Of a stretch of 64,000 bases of DNA, positions 42,456-50,752 are shown piece after piece. Origin of the DNA: Streptomyces globosus (GTDB taxonomy: Bacteria; Actinomycetota; Actinomycetes; Streptomycetales; Streptomycetaceae); assembly GCF_003325375.1 (NCBI RefSeq), contig NZ_CP030862.1:6515501-6579500 (forward strand). The letters run 5' to 3'. Each line of letters opens with the position of its first letter. Position 1 is the first letter of the stretch. A model generated the notes under the pieces. It did no database searches, was not told where the DNA came from, and worked only from the letters and a program-made list of their open reading frames with translations. A program made the translations under genes and the position numbers.

Positions 42456-42846
42456 CAGGCGCGCGCCGGCGTACGGGGATCCGCAGCCGGTGCGGCCGGG
42501 CAGGCCTGGAGCCTGGAGTACGTGGCCGTTCGGTGGAGGCCGCGGGGAGGTTCCGCGCAGGTGCGGGAAGGGCGCCGGGAGGGCGCGGTCAGCCCGGCGG
42601 GGAGGCCCGGCGGTCCTGCCGCGGAAGCCGGTCCGGAAGGCAACCGCCCGCGCCCCGGGGACGTCTCGCTGGAGGGGCGAGCCCGTCCCCCGCCGTGACG
42701 TTGGTCATTCGGCGAGGCGGATTTTCCCCCGCGATAACGGCATATGACGCTGTCCCCGTACCGGAACGCCATTCCGTTCGGGCGCCGCGGACCGCTAGGG
42801 TCGGCCCACGAGCGCACCCTCGGGGGGAGGGAAGGAACCGGAGACG
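42456..42846. other. Intergenic region without a gene
   Basis: 391 bp between the NlpC/P60 and phosphatase genes. Open frames here have no ribosome sites. An inverted repeat GAACG-CCATTC-CGTTC lies at 42764-42779, about 70 bp before the phosphatase start, near the AT-richer patch GATAACGGCATATGACG (42734-42750) that may hold the promoter. Confidence 0.5.
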
Positions 42847-44118
42847 ATGCCCGTACCCGTACCGCGGCAGAGGGAGATCCCTGCCACGGAGAACGGTCAG
42901 GCCGTACCGCCGCAGGCGTCCCTGACCCTGCTGGTGATCGAGGACGACCCCGCGGGGGGCCTCACCGTTCCGGAGATCCTCGACTCCGACGGCCAGCGCA
43001 TCCGGCTCCGCACCGCCCGGAACCTCACCGAGGCGGCCCGCCTGCTCACGCCGGACGTCCACTGCATCCTGCTGGACCTGGCCCTGCCGAACCCGTCGGC
43101 CGCCGCCCGCGCGGCCCTGGCCGGCGCCCCGCCGGGCCCGGCCGACCGGCTCGACGTGCTGCGGGAGGTGCTGCGGATCGCCCCGCGCCACCCGGTCCTC
43201 GTCCTGACGGACGAGGCGGACGCCGAGCGCGCCGCCGAGGCCGTCCGGGTCGGGGCGCAGGACTTCCTCTTCCGCGACGAGCTGGACGGCAGGCTGCTCA
43301 GCCGGGCGATCCGGTACGCGGTCGAGCGCAAGCGCGCCGACACGGCCCAGTACAAGCTTGCAGAATCGAAACTGCGGGCCCAGGAGAACGCCCGCCTGGA
43401 GCGCGGCCTGCTGCCCACCCCGCTGCTGGACGGCTCCGACCTCCGCTTCGCCGCCCGCTACCGTCCCGGCCGCAGCCGGGCCCTCCTCGGCGGCGACTTC
43501 TACGACACCGTCCGCACCCCGGACGGCACCGTCCACGCCATGATCGGCGACGTGTGCGGGCACGGCCCGGACGAAGCCGCCCTCGGCGTCGAGCTCCGCA
43601 TCGCCTGGCGCGCCCTCACGCTGGCCGGCCTGTGCGGCGACGACCTGCTGGCGACGCTGCAGGAGGTCCTCGACGTCGAGCGGCCCTGCGAGGAGATCTT
43701 CGCGACGCTGTGCACCGTCGACATATCCCCCGACGGCCGGCGCGCCGGCCTGTGCCTGGCCGGGCACCCGGCGCCGCTGGTCTCACGGCCGGGCCGGCCC
43801 GCGCAGCTGCTCCCGTACGAGAACAGCGGACCCGCGCTGGGCCTGCTGCCCAAGGCGCGCTGGCCGCGCCGCCAGGTGGAGCTCGGCGGCGCCTGGAGCC
43901 TGATGCTCTACACCGACGGCCTCATCGAGGGCCGCATCGGCGAGGGCAGGGAGCGGCTCGGGCAGGACGGCATGGTCGAGATGATCAACCGGCACCTGGC
44001 CCGCGGGCTGAGCGGCGAGGGCCTGCTGGAGGCCGCCGTCACCGAGGCCCGCCGGCTCAACGGCGGCGAGCTCACCGACGACGTCGCCGTGGTGCTCCTG
44101 TCCCGCAACGCCCCCTGA
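42847..44118 (+). CDS. Response regulator-PP2C (SpoIIE-type) phosphatase
   Basis: A 423-residue fusion. The N-terminal receiver (26-160) has D33-D34, phosphoacceptor D77 in CILLDLALPNP and Thr121, but the invariant Lys is Arg143 (DFLFRDELDG). A Pro/Ala-rich insert follows D77. A helical linker (165-190) leads to the PP2C phosphatase with GGDFYD (215-220), GDVCGHGPDE (234-243) and the metal Asp residues near LTDDVAVVLLS. RsbU-like proteins of this type dephosphorylate anti-anti-sigma factors, here in a sigma-B-like cascade not encoded nearby. The start ATG has GGAG close by. Confidence 0.85.
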   Translation: MPVPVPRQREIPATENGQAVPPQASLTLLVIEDDPAGGLTVPEILDSDGQRIRLRTARNLTEAARLLTPDVHCILLDLALPNPSAAARAALAGAPPGPADRLDVLREVLRIAPRHPVLVLTDEADAERAAEAVRVGAQDFLFRDELDGRLLSRAIRYAVERKRADTAQYKLAESKLRAQENARLERGLLPTPLLDGSDLRFAARYRPGRSRALLGGDFYDTVRTPDGTVHAMIGDVCGHGPDEAALGVELRIAWRALTLAGLCGDDLLATLQEVLDVERPCEEIFATLCTVDISPDGRRAGLCLAGHPAPLVSRPGRPAQLLPYENSGPALGLLPKARWPRRQVELGGAWSLMLYTDGLIEGRIGEGRERLGQDGMVEMINRHLARGLSGEGLLEAAVTEARRLNGGELTDDVAVVLLSRNAP

Positions 44119-44160
44119 CCGTACGCGTACGGGCCCCGCACCGGAGCGGGCGACGACCGG

Positions 44161-44517
44161 TCAGCGGCCGCCGTTGTAGGGGCCGTACGGGCCGTCGCTG
44201 CTGCTGCCGCCGCGGCGCGGGCCGCCGCCCGAGACCTGCTTGAGCGCGGGGCGGACGTCCACGAGGAACACGATCGTCGCGACGAGGCCCGCGATCTGGA
44301 GGAACAGCATCCCGAGGAAGAAGTCCACCAGCACGGTGACGCCGAGGATGACCATCCAGAAGGTCTTCGTCTGCTTGTCCGCGGCCCGGTAGGCGTCCTC
44401 CCTGGCCATCAGGGCGAAGACGAAGGCCACGACGGCCAGCGCCAGCATGGCGAACCCGAGCAGCGGGAGCACGCCGTTATCGAACCCGTTCATCAACATC
44501 GACTCGACCGCCTTCAC
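44161..44517 (-). CDS. DUF2516-family small membrane protein
   Basis: A 118-residue protein with three hydrophobic segments (VLPLLGFAMLALAVVAFVFAL, FWMVILGVTVLVDFFLGMLF, LQIAGLVATIVFLVDV) and a Gly/Ser/Tyr-rich tail. The start may be GTG at 44517 or ATG at 44499; the latter would leave the same helices. It is last in the XRE regulator-HbhA-DUF2516 trio, which is also found in mycobacteria (Rv0474-Rv0476). Function unknown. Confidence 0.8.
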   Translation of the reverse strand: MKAVESMLMNGFDNGVLPLLGFAMLALAVVAFVFALMAREDAYRAADKQTKTFWMVILGVTVLVDFFLGMLFLQIAGLVATIVFLVDVRPALKQVSGGGPRRGGSSSDGPYGPYNGGR

Positions 44518-44622
44518 ACGTGCCCTGCCATGGCTGGTGCCTCTGCCTCCACGCTACCGGCACAGCACCCCTCATCCACCCCAACGGGCCGGACACCCCT
44601 CGGGTGCCCGGCTCCGTCGCGT

Positions 44623-45180
44623 TCAGCCCTCGACGCTCTCCTCGGCCTTCTTCGCCGGGGTCTTGCGCGTCGTGGTCCGGCGGGAGGCGGCCCTGTCGTC
44701 GGCCTGCGCCGCACCGGCCCCGCCGTCGACGGCGGCCGGCTGCGGGTCCGGCTCGACGGCGACCGCGATGTCGACGATCTCCTCCGAGACGTCGCCACGC
44801 CACTCGCGGACGGCCTGCTCGCCGCGCTCGGCCACCCGGTCGTAGGTCTCCTTGGCCTTCACCGCGTACTCGGCGGCCACTCCGACCCCGCGCATGGCGA
44901 GGTCCTGCGCGGTCTCGCCGATCTTCCTGGCGTCGATCGTGCCGAGGACCTCGGCGACCTTGGAGGTCACGACCTCCTGCGCCTCGCGGGCCTTCTGCTG
45001 CACGATCTTCGGGTCGGTGTTCTTCACCGCCTCGAAGCGGACGGGCGCCTCGACGCGCAGCTGCTCGATGAGGCCGGGCACCTTCTTGGCCTGCTCCAGC
45101 GCGATGTCGGCCGTGCCGGCGGCGAAGTAGAGGGGGGTCGGGTCGGCGAGGGTCTTCTTCAGGTCATCGGCGATGGCCAT
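44623..45180 (-). CDS. HbhA-like coiled-coil surface protein
   Basis: A 185-residue protein resembling mycobacterial heparin-binding haemagglutinin. The helical N-terminus (MAIADDLKKTLADPTPLYFAAG) is followed by a long helical region (LIEQLRVEAPVRFEAVKNTDP, KIVQQKAREAQEVVTSKVAEVLG, then DLAMRGVGVAAEYAVKAKETYD). The tail is Ala/Lys-rich and basic (TTTRKTPAKKAEE). No signal peptide. The Lys-rich tail is shorter than the adhesin's, so adhesion is not implied; lipid-domain organisation is another proposed role. It lies 18 bp after the XRE gene in an operon. Confidence 0.8.
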   Translation of the reverse strand: MAIADDLKKTLADPTPLYFAAGTADIALEQAKKVPGLIEQLRVEAPVRFEAVKNTDPKIVQQKAREAQEVVTSKVAEVLGTIDARKIGETAQDLAMRGVGVAAEYAVKAKETYDRVAERGEQAVREWRGDVSEEIVDIAVAVEPDPQPAAVDGGAGAAQADDRAASRRTTTRKTPAKKAEESVEG

Positions 45181-45198
45181 GTGGCTGGTCCTCCCGGA

Positions 45199-45660
45199 TC
45201 ACAGTTCGGTTCGTTGGGTGCTTCGTGGCGTCAGCGGACCCGCGGGGTCCGCGGGCGCTGCGCCGCCTTCCGGCTCCGCGCCGCCCGGCGCCTGCGCGGG
45301 GGCCGGTCCGGCCTCCTGCGCGTTCTCCTTGCGGAACGACTCGTAGACCTGGAGCAGCACCTGCTTCTGCCGCTCGCTGATGGACGGGTCGGCGAGTATG
45401 GCGGCCCGCGTCTCCACCTCGTCCCGGTCCCGCTCGTCCAGGATCCCGGCCTGCACGTACAGCGTCTCCGCGGAGATGCGCAGTGCCTTGGCCAGCTGCT
45501 GGAGGATGTCCGCGCTCGGCTTGCGCAGACCGCGCTCGATCTGGCTCAGGTACGGATTCGACACGCCGGCCGCGTCGGCCAGCTGCCGCAGCGAGAGCTG
45601 CGCCTGCCGCCGCTGCTCGCGGAGGTACTCGCCGAGATTGCCGACGTTGAGCGATGCCAT
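45199..45660 (-). CDS. XRE-family transcriptional regulator
   Basis: A 153-residue protein. The Cro/C1 helix-turn-helix spans about 8-65: LGEYLREQRRQAQLSLRQLADAAGVSNPYLSQIERGLRKPS (given in two parts: LGEYLREQRRQAQLSLRQLA and VSNPYLSQIERGLRKPS). A short acidic helical segment and a Pro/Ala-rich tail follow. It is first in the operon with the HbhA-like and DUF2516 genes. A palindrome at 45691-45708 just upstream suggests autoregulation. The start is ATG at 45660 with AGGATC in front. Confidence 0.88.
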   Translation of the reverse strand: MASLNVGNLGEYLREQRRQAQLSLRQLADAAGVSNPYLSQIERGLRKPSADILQQLAKALRISAETLYVQAGILDERDRDEVETRAAILADPSISERQKQVLLQVYESFRKENAQEAGPAPAQAPGGAEPEGGAAPADPAGPLTPRSTQRTEL

Positions 45661-45690
45661 GCGGTGATCCTGCCGCACCTTGCTAACTTT

Positions 45691-45708
45691 TGCAAGCAAC
45701 CGCTTGCA
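45691..45708. promoter_or_regulatory. Palindromic operator candidate of the XRE operon
   Basis: TGCAAGC-AACC-GCTTGCA has perfect 7-bp arms, 31 bp before the XRE start. A further GCTAAC/TTGC half-site (TTGCTAACTTTTGCAA) directly adjoins it. The placement over the likely promoter fits an autorepressor site. Confidence 0.5.
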
Positions 45709-45822
45709 GCATCTCCCACCCGCGGGGCTGCGCGTCCGTTGTGACTTCCAGCGTTGGCTGTCACATTCCAGCGCTTGTTGTCACGGCTGTGACGTGCAGA
45801 GCGGGTGCATAGGATCGCCGGC

Positions 45823-46563
45823 ATGACGCTGCGACCTGTCCTGGTGAACATGAAGGCTCTTGATGACTCGGCGGTCGGCCGGTTCTGGGCAAAGGCGCTT
45901 GGCTGGAGCGTTAGCGGCGAGGGATCGGGCGCGACCGCCGCCAAACCCGTCGGCTTCGACTGGCTGGACCCGGTCGGCGTGTGCATCGACGTCATTGCCG
46001 TCCCGGAACCCAAGACGGCGACAAAGAATCGTGTGCACGTCGATCTCGCCACCACCTCTGCGGCCCATCAGACGGAGTTGGTCGCGCGTCTTGAAGCTCT
46101 CGGTGCGACGCCCGCCCAGGTGGGCCAGGGTGACGTGCCGTGGACGGTCCTCGCTGACCCGGAGGGCAACGAGTTCTGCGTGCTGGAGCCTCGGGAGATG
46201 TACCAAGACACCGGGCCGATCGCCCGGGTGGTGGTCGACTGCACGGATCCGCGAGCCATGGCCCGGTTCTGGGACGAGGCGATGGACTGGACCCTGCACG
46301 ATGTGACGGATGACCATGCGGTGTGGCGCTCGGCCAAGGGTGTCGGCCCCTATCTTGAATTCCTCCGCTCGCCCGACGTGAAGACTGTGCCGGACCGCGT
46401 CCATCTTGACCTGGTGCCGGACCCTGGTGACGACAAGGAAGCGGAGGTCGCCCGACTGCAGGCCCTCGGCGCCGCCGACCTCGACGTCGGCCAGGGCGAC
46501 GTCCCGTGGACGTGTCTTACCGACCCGGAGGGTCACGAGTTCTGCGTCCTCGCCCGGTCCTGA
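45823..46563 (+). CDS. Two-domain VOC-superfamily protein
   Basis: A 246-residue protein of two glyoxalase/bleomycin-resistance-type repeats: residues 1-125 and 130-246, each closing with a QGDVPWTVLADPEGNEFCVL-like motif. The repeated VPWTxLxDPEGxEFCVL and RVHVDL/RVHLDL strands supply the metal-site Glu/His pattern, so it may bind a metal or small ligand. Its codon use is noticeably less GC3-biased than its neighbours, and it abuts transposon remnants, so it may be acquired. TAGGAT 7 bases before the ATG suggests leaderless expression. Substrate unknown. Confidence 0.78.
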   Translation: MTLRPVLVNMKALDDSAVGRFWAKALGWSVSGEGSGATAAKPVGFDWLDPVGVCIDVIAVPEPKTATKNRVHVDLATTSAAHQTELVARLEALGATPAQVGQGDVPWTVLADPEGNEFCVLEPREMYQDTGPIARVVVDCTDPRAMARFWDEAMDWTLHDVTDDHAVWRSAKGVGPYLEFLRSPDVKTVPDRVHLDLVPDPGDDKEAEVARLQALGAADLDVGQGDVPWTCLTDPEGHEFCVLARS

Positions 46564-46565
46564 CA

Positions 46566-47100
46566 GCCAGCGCTCGTCCGCGCAGCCGACCAGTCCGGCG
46601 TCGCGGCGTCGGCGGTCCCAGCGGACCAGCGTGCGGTAGCCGACCCGGTCCAGGCCCAGCAGCTTCGCCTGCCGGCGGTCCATGGACGCCAGTTCGGCGA
46701 CCTTCGCCAGACGACGGGAGGTGAGTGTTGTGGTGGCCGGGTCGTACTCCGGCTTCGGCTCACCCGGACCAGGATGCAGCGGGTCGCCGCCGCGGAATCC
46801 GGTCTCCACCTCCAAGATGTGGGCCGGACGCAAGGCGGCGAGTTCCCGTCGTCCCGGCTCCAAGTCCTGCACTGTCTTCGGCTGCCGGCCCCGGCCGGAT
46901 CCCTGAGCCGCGGTCCGGGACGAGGGGCGGCAGTTGGGATGGTTAGCCAGGAAGCGGAAGGTCGCCGGCTGCCGGATGCCGTCGTCGCGGACCAGGTGGA
47001 CCCTGCCGAGTTCGGGCTCACAGCGTTCGACCGTCCATTCCCTGCCGTCCAGCACCAGGGCCGCACCCGGCGAGAGGTCCAGGACGGCCGCCGTCCTCAT
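46566..47100 (-). pseudogene. Amino-terminal fragment of a TnsB-like (rve/Mu) transposase
   Basis: About 178 codons follow the TnsA-like gene with a 1-base overlap (TGATG). Residues: DLSPGAALVLDGREWTVERC, ATFRFLANHPNCRP, then LTSRRLAKVAELASMDRRQAKLLGLDRVGYRTLVRWDRRRRD, given in part, typical of the N-terminal region before a transposase helix-turn-helix. Homologous proteins should run on for several hundred residues with a DDE core. Here the frame runs into the antisense of the VOC gene, so the catalytic domain is lost. The truncation falls at the VOC stop codon. Confidence 0.6.
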
Positions 47101-47957
47101 CACGCCTCCCCGGCGGGGTTGATCACCACGGACCGGTCACCGGACGCTCGGCCCAGGTCCGTGCCGAGACGCCGGTGCCAGAGCAGGTGCAGAAGCTGAG
47201 CACGAGCCAGCGGCGGATACGAGGTGGTGTCGGCGAGTTCCCCGAACGTGCCGCCCTCGCGAGCTGCCGCCACGAGCACCGGCCGTATCCCGAGCGGGTC
47301 GGACAGGGGCCGACGCTGAGAGGAGAAGGCATCGACCGCCACGGCAACATGATCCCTCCATCCCGCCGCGACGGTGTAGTGCCAGCCGCAGGCCAACGCG
47401 ACCTCGGCGGTCGCAGCGAACGCCTCCAGATGCTCCGGCGCGATCAGCACCCGCGGCCGTACGTCGATCTGCCAGACGCCAGCCCGGGTCACCACCAGGA
47501 AGTCCGGAATGTGCCCCCTGCGTCCGGTCGCCGTGTCGAACAGCAGGTGCAGGGGCTGCGACAGCACGTCGACAAGGCCGGCCGCGAAGTAGAGGACCAG
47601 GAGCAGGCGGGCCTCCTCCAGACTCTCGGCCCCGTGATGACGGCCGGTACTGACGAGGAATTGCAGGTTGGGGCGATGACGCTGGGCCCATCGCCAGGAG
47701 AACCAACGCATCGGCGTGCCGTCCGCGATACGCGTGTGCGCCAGGTCCCGCACGGTGCGCGACACCTCGTCGCCCGCTGTCCGCCAGGTCGCCGTCCAAC
47801 GGCGGGTCCACTCCGCCCCGAGATCCAGCCCGGTGCTGCCCGGCGCCACCGGCACCGGAACGAACAGGTCCTCCCACCAGCAGCTGTGCGACCACAGGCC
47901 ACCGCCCCAAGCCGCAGCCGGGGACGGTGGCTGTACCGGGGAATGCGCTCCGTCCAC
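47100..47957 (-). CDS. TnsA-like transposase endonuclease subunit
   Basis: About 285 residues with a restriction-endonuclease-like core: ESLEEARLLLVLYFAAGLVDVLSQPL (Glu), RGHIPDFLVVTRAGVWQIDVRP (Asp and following Q-x-D). This is the TnsA arrangement that nicks transposon 5' ends beside TnsB. The C-terminus (PLARAQLLHLLWHRRLGTDL) looks complete. The start is uncertain: GTG at 47957 is the longest reasonable one, and no ribosome site is clear; all three minus frames are open nearby. The partner TnsB is truncated, so the system is dead as it stands. Confidence 0.65.
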   Translation of the reverse strand: MDGAHSPVQPPSPAAAWGGGLWSHSCWWEDLFVPVPVAPGSTGLDLGAEWTRRWTATWRTAGDEVSRTVRDLAHTRIADGTPMRWFSWRWAQRHRPNLQFLVSTGRHHGAESLEEARLLLVLYFAAGLVDVLSQPLHLLFDTATGRRGHIPDFLVVTRAGVWQIDVRPRVLIAPEHLEAFAATAEVALACGWHYTVAAGWRDHVAVAVDAFSSQRRPLSDPLGIRPVLVAAAREGGTFGELADTTSYPPLARAQLLHLLWHRRLGTDLGRASGDRSVVINPAGEA

Positions 47958-48080
47958 ACCACCACATGACCACCGCCGAGAACGCCAAGCGGGGGAGTCT
48001 CCGAACCTTGTGACAACTCGGCCTAGAAACGCCCGCACCTCTCGTATCGCCGTCGCCTCGGCCGTCCTCGGGGCCGGGTC

Positions 48081-48626
48081 GTGCTCGGCCTGGCCGGGGC
48101 GCTCGCGGCCAAGGGGGGCGGGGCGCCCTTCACGGCCGCCGGGGTCCTGTTCTCCGGGGGATGGCCCTGGGCCTGCTTCGGGGTCCTCGTCGGGTACGCC
48201 AGGCAGTCGAAGGCCGAGTCGGCCGTCCTCGCCCCGGCGGGGTTGGGCCTCGGGGTCGTCGTCTACTACCTGTGCAAGGCCTTCAGCCCCGTCGCGCCGA
48301 TCGGAGTGGTCGTCTCCGGTGTGCCGCAGGCGCAGGTCAACTGGGCGGGGATGCTCGTGTGGGGTACCGCCGCCGTTCTCTTCGGCGCCCCGCTCGGCGT
48401 GTTGGGGAACCTGGCCCGGCACCCGGGCGTTGCGGGGCTCCCCTTCCGGCTGCTCGTGCCGCTGACCGCCTTCTACGAGACCTCCCTGCGGCTCGGCACC
48501 GAAGGGGCCGCCGGGTCGGTCGCCACGGCGGTCTGGAGCACCGTACGGGCGCTCGCCGTGCTCGCCGCCGTGGCCCTCGCCGGGCACACGGCGTGGCGGT
48601 GGCGGCGCCCGGCGGGCCCCCGCTGA
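48081..48626 (+). CDS. Multi-pass membrane protein, possibly frameshifted at its start
   Basis: A 181-residue protein with about five hydrophobic segments (PFTAAGVLFSGGWPWACFGVLVG, ESAVLAPAGLGLGVVVYYLC, VNWAGMLVWGTAAVLFGAPLG, and a C-terminal helix). GTG at 48081 has no ribosome site. A better start, GTG at 48010, reads TTRPRNARTSRIAVASAVLGAG in another frame and would join this one if a single base were missing near 48072-48080. Family not recognised. Confidence 0.6.
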   Translation: MLGLAGALAAKGGGAPFTAAGVLFSGGWPWACFGVLVGYARQSKAESAVLAPAGLGLGVVVYYLCKAFSPVAPIGVVVSGVPQAQVNWAGMLVWGTAAVLFGAPLGVLGNLARHPGVAGLPFRLLVPLTAFYETSLRLGTEGAAGSVATAVWSTVRALAVLAAVALAGHTAWRWRRPAGPR

Positions 48627-48742
48627 GCAGCGGCGGCGCCCCGCCGGCACCCACTTTTTTGTGGGTACTGGGCAACCGCCCCGCACCGCGCCACCCTTGA
48701 TCCGGGGGCCGGCGGCCGGCGGATCGGAAGGGAGGCACCCGG

Positions 48743-49093
48743 CTACGGGGCCGACTGCTCCCCCATGAGCCGCTCCAGCCTGCGGTGCCCCCAGTCGGAC
48801 ACCGGGCCGAGCGCGTCGGAGAGCTCGCGGCCGAAGGCGGTCAGCGAGTACTCGGTCTTCGGCGGCAGCACGTCGTGCACCTCCCGGTGCACGAGCCCGT
48901 CCGCCTGCATCTCGCGCAGCGCCTGCGTCAGCACCTTCTCGCTGAGGCCCGGCAGCTGCCGGCGCAGTTCGCCGGGCCGGCACGGGCCCGACTCCAGCAG
49001 CCAGAGCAGGGCCGTCTTCCACTTGCCGTCGATCACAGCGATGGCGGCGGTCACTCCGCACACCTCCGTGTCCCGGGCACGACCACGCGTCAT
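48743..49093 (-). CDS. HxlR-family winged-helix regulator
   Basis: A 116-residue single-domain regulator. VCGVTAAIAVIDGKWKTALLWLLESG opens the HxlR winged helix. GELRRQLPGLSEKVLTQALREMQADGL is the recognition helix region and KTEYSLTAFGREL the wing. HxlR proteins often sense electrophiles or metabolites and control an adjacent oxidoreductase. Here an imine-reductase-like gene diverges 44 bp away, its likely target. The start is ATG at 49093. Confidence 0.88.
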   Translation of the reverse strand: MTRGRARDTEVCGVTAAIAVIDGKWKTALLWLLESGPCRPGELRRQLPGLSEKVLTQALREMQADGLVHREVHDVLPPKTEYSLTAFGRELSDALGPVSDWGHRRLERLMGEQSAP

Positions 49094-49137
49094 GCGCCCC
49101 CCATTCCATCCGTCCACCCACGTACGGGAGCCGAACC

Positions 49138-50055
49138 ATGTCCACGTCCACGTCCACGCAGCACACCGTCCCGCAGCCCTCCGACCAGTCTGCCGTGACG
49201 GTGCTCGGCCTGGGCCCGATGGGCCGCGCCCTGGCCGGCGCGTTCCTCGACGCGGGCCTGCGCACCACCGTCTGGAACCGGACGCCGGGCCGGGACGCGG
49301 AGCTGACGGCCCGCGGGGCGGTCGGCGCCCGCTCGCCCGAGGAGGCCGCCGCCGCGAGCGGGCTGACCGTGGTCTGCGTGGTGAACCAGGACGCCGCCGA
49401 CGGCATCCTGCGCCGCGAGGCCGTCGCCGACGCGCTGCGCGGCCGGACGGTCCTCAACCTGACCGCCGACACCCCGCAGCGGGCCCGCGCCGCCGCCGAC
49501 TGGGCCGCCGCGCACGGCGTCCGCTACCTCGACGGCGCGATCATGACGCCGAACACGACGATCGGCACCCCCGACGCGGTGTTCCTCCACTCCGGCCCGC
49601 AGGAGCTGTACCGGGAGCACCGGCCCGTGCTGGCCGTGCTCGGCGGCACCCACACCCACCTCGGCGAGGACATCGGCCGGGCGGCGGCGTACGACATCGC
49701 GCTCCTCGACGTCTTCTGGACGGCGATGGCCGGCTACGCGCACGCCCTGGCGGTGGCGCGGGCCGAGGGCATCACCGGCCGGGAGCTGGCCCCCTTCGCG
49801 CAGGGCATCGCCGCGATCCTCCCGCCGATCTTCGCGCAGACGGCCGAGGAGGCCGACGCAGGCGGCTACTCCGGCAAGGACAACCCCATCACCTCGGCGG
49901 CCTCCTCCATGGCGCACATCGTCGAGGCGTCCGAGGCACACGGCATCGACGCCGGGATGATGCGCGCGGCCGAGGGGTGGGCGCGCCGCGTCGTCGGCCT
50001 GGGCCACGGCACGGACGGGTTCATCCGGATCGCGGAACTCCTGGGCCGCCGCTGA
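49138..50055 (+). CDS. NAD(P)-dependent imine reductase-like oxidoreductase
   Basis: A 305-residue beta-hydroxyacid-dehydrogenase/imine-reductase-type enzyme. The Rossmann motif VTVLGLGPMGRALAGAFLDAG lies near residues 20-40, followed by TVWNRTPGRD, where Arg48 favours NADPH. The helical C-terminal dimerisation domain includes YDIALLDVFWTAMAGYAHALAVA and a terminal IRIAELLGRR. Several helices carry motifs of the IRED group rather than 6-phosphogluconate dehydrogenase. The substrate is unknown. It is probably controlled by the divergent HxlR gene. Its end overlaps the convergent membrane gene by 35 bp. Confidence 0.85.
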   Translation: MSTSTSTQHTVPQPSDQSAVTVLGLGPMGRALAGAFLDAGLRTTVWNRTPGRDAELTARGAVGARSPEEAAAASGLTVVCVVNQDAADGILRREAVADALRGRTVLNLTADTPQRARAAADWAAAHGVRYLDGAIMTPNTTIGTPDAVFLHSGPQELYREHRPVLAVLGGTHTHLGEDIGRAAAYDIALLDVFWTAMAGYAHALAVARAEGITGRELAPFAQGIAAILPPIFAQTAEEADAGGYSGKDNPITSAASSMAHIVEASEAHGIDAGMMRAAEGWARRVVGLGHGTDGFIRIAELLGRR

Positions 50056-50608
50056 GACCCGCCGGCCGCCCGTACGCGGACGTCCTGCGCCGGTACGAGA
50101 GGGCCAGCGCGCCCAGCAGCGGCCCCCAGGCGACCAGCGGCAGGTACAGGAGGCCGACCACGAGCGCGCCGTGCGGGGTCATGTCCGGGTGGGGCAGCGC
50201 CCACCACAGCGCGAACGGGGTCCAGGCGCAGGCCAGCAGGACGGCAGTCACGCCGGCCGCGGCGGCGACCGCGCGTGCCGGGAGGCGGCGGCCGCCCAGC
50301 CGCGGGATCCAGGCGGGCAGCACCACGCCCCAGGGCCGGACCAGGCCCAGCGCGAGCAGGGCGAGCAACTCGCTGCCGAGGGTGACGCCGAGCGCGTACG
50401 CCCGCCCCCAGCCGGGCAGGCCCGCCGCCGCGTACCCGGCCTCGGTGTACCCGGCCGTGAAGCCGGCGGCGAGCAGCAGCCGCCAGATGCCGGTGGGCAG
50501 CGTCAGCAGGGCGACGGCGTGTGCGGCGCGCACCGCCCAGCGGGGCGCGGCGGGTACGGGTACGGGGGCGGGTATGGGGGCGGAACCGCTGCGGCATGTC
50601 ATGTACAC
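50021..50608 (-). CDS. Hypothetical membrane protein
   Basis: A 195-residue protein with four or five hydrophobic segments: VALLTLPTGIWRLLLAAGF, AYALGVTLGSELLALLALGLV, VAAAAGVTAVLLACAWTPF, LVVGLLYLPLVAWGPLLGALAL. The C-terminus overlaps the imine reductase gene, an arrangement possible only if one end is flexible. GTG 50608 or ATG 50602 may start it; neither has a clear ribosome site. No family recognised. Confidence 0.6.
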   Translation of the reverse strand: MYMTCRSGSAPIPAPVPVPAAPRWAVRAAHAVALLTLPTGIWRLLLAAGFTAGYTEAGYAAAGLPGWGRAYALGVTLGSELLALLALGLVRPWGVVLPAWIPRLGGRRLPARAVAAAAGVTAVLLACAWTPFALWWALPHPDMTPHGALVVGLLYLPLVAWGPLLGALALSYRRRTSAYGRPAGLSGGPGVPRSG

Positions 50609-50752
50609 CAGCGTGTCGGCGGGCCCCGCCCCGCGCGTCGGTCGCAGGTGCGGTCCCTCCCGCGCCTCCCGGCCGACCCCGCGGCGGCCGGCCTCCCCCG
50701 CCCGGGGGAGGCCGGCCCACGCGCGCGGGGGTTACGGCCCCTCCGCGCGCCG

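Noticed and set aside
45781..46540. C-terminal half of a 440-codon minus frame continuing from the TnsB-like fragment
   Set aside because: From about 46560 down it is antisense to the VOC gene, so transposase homology is credited only to the amino-terminal part.
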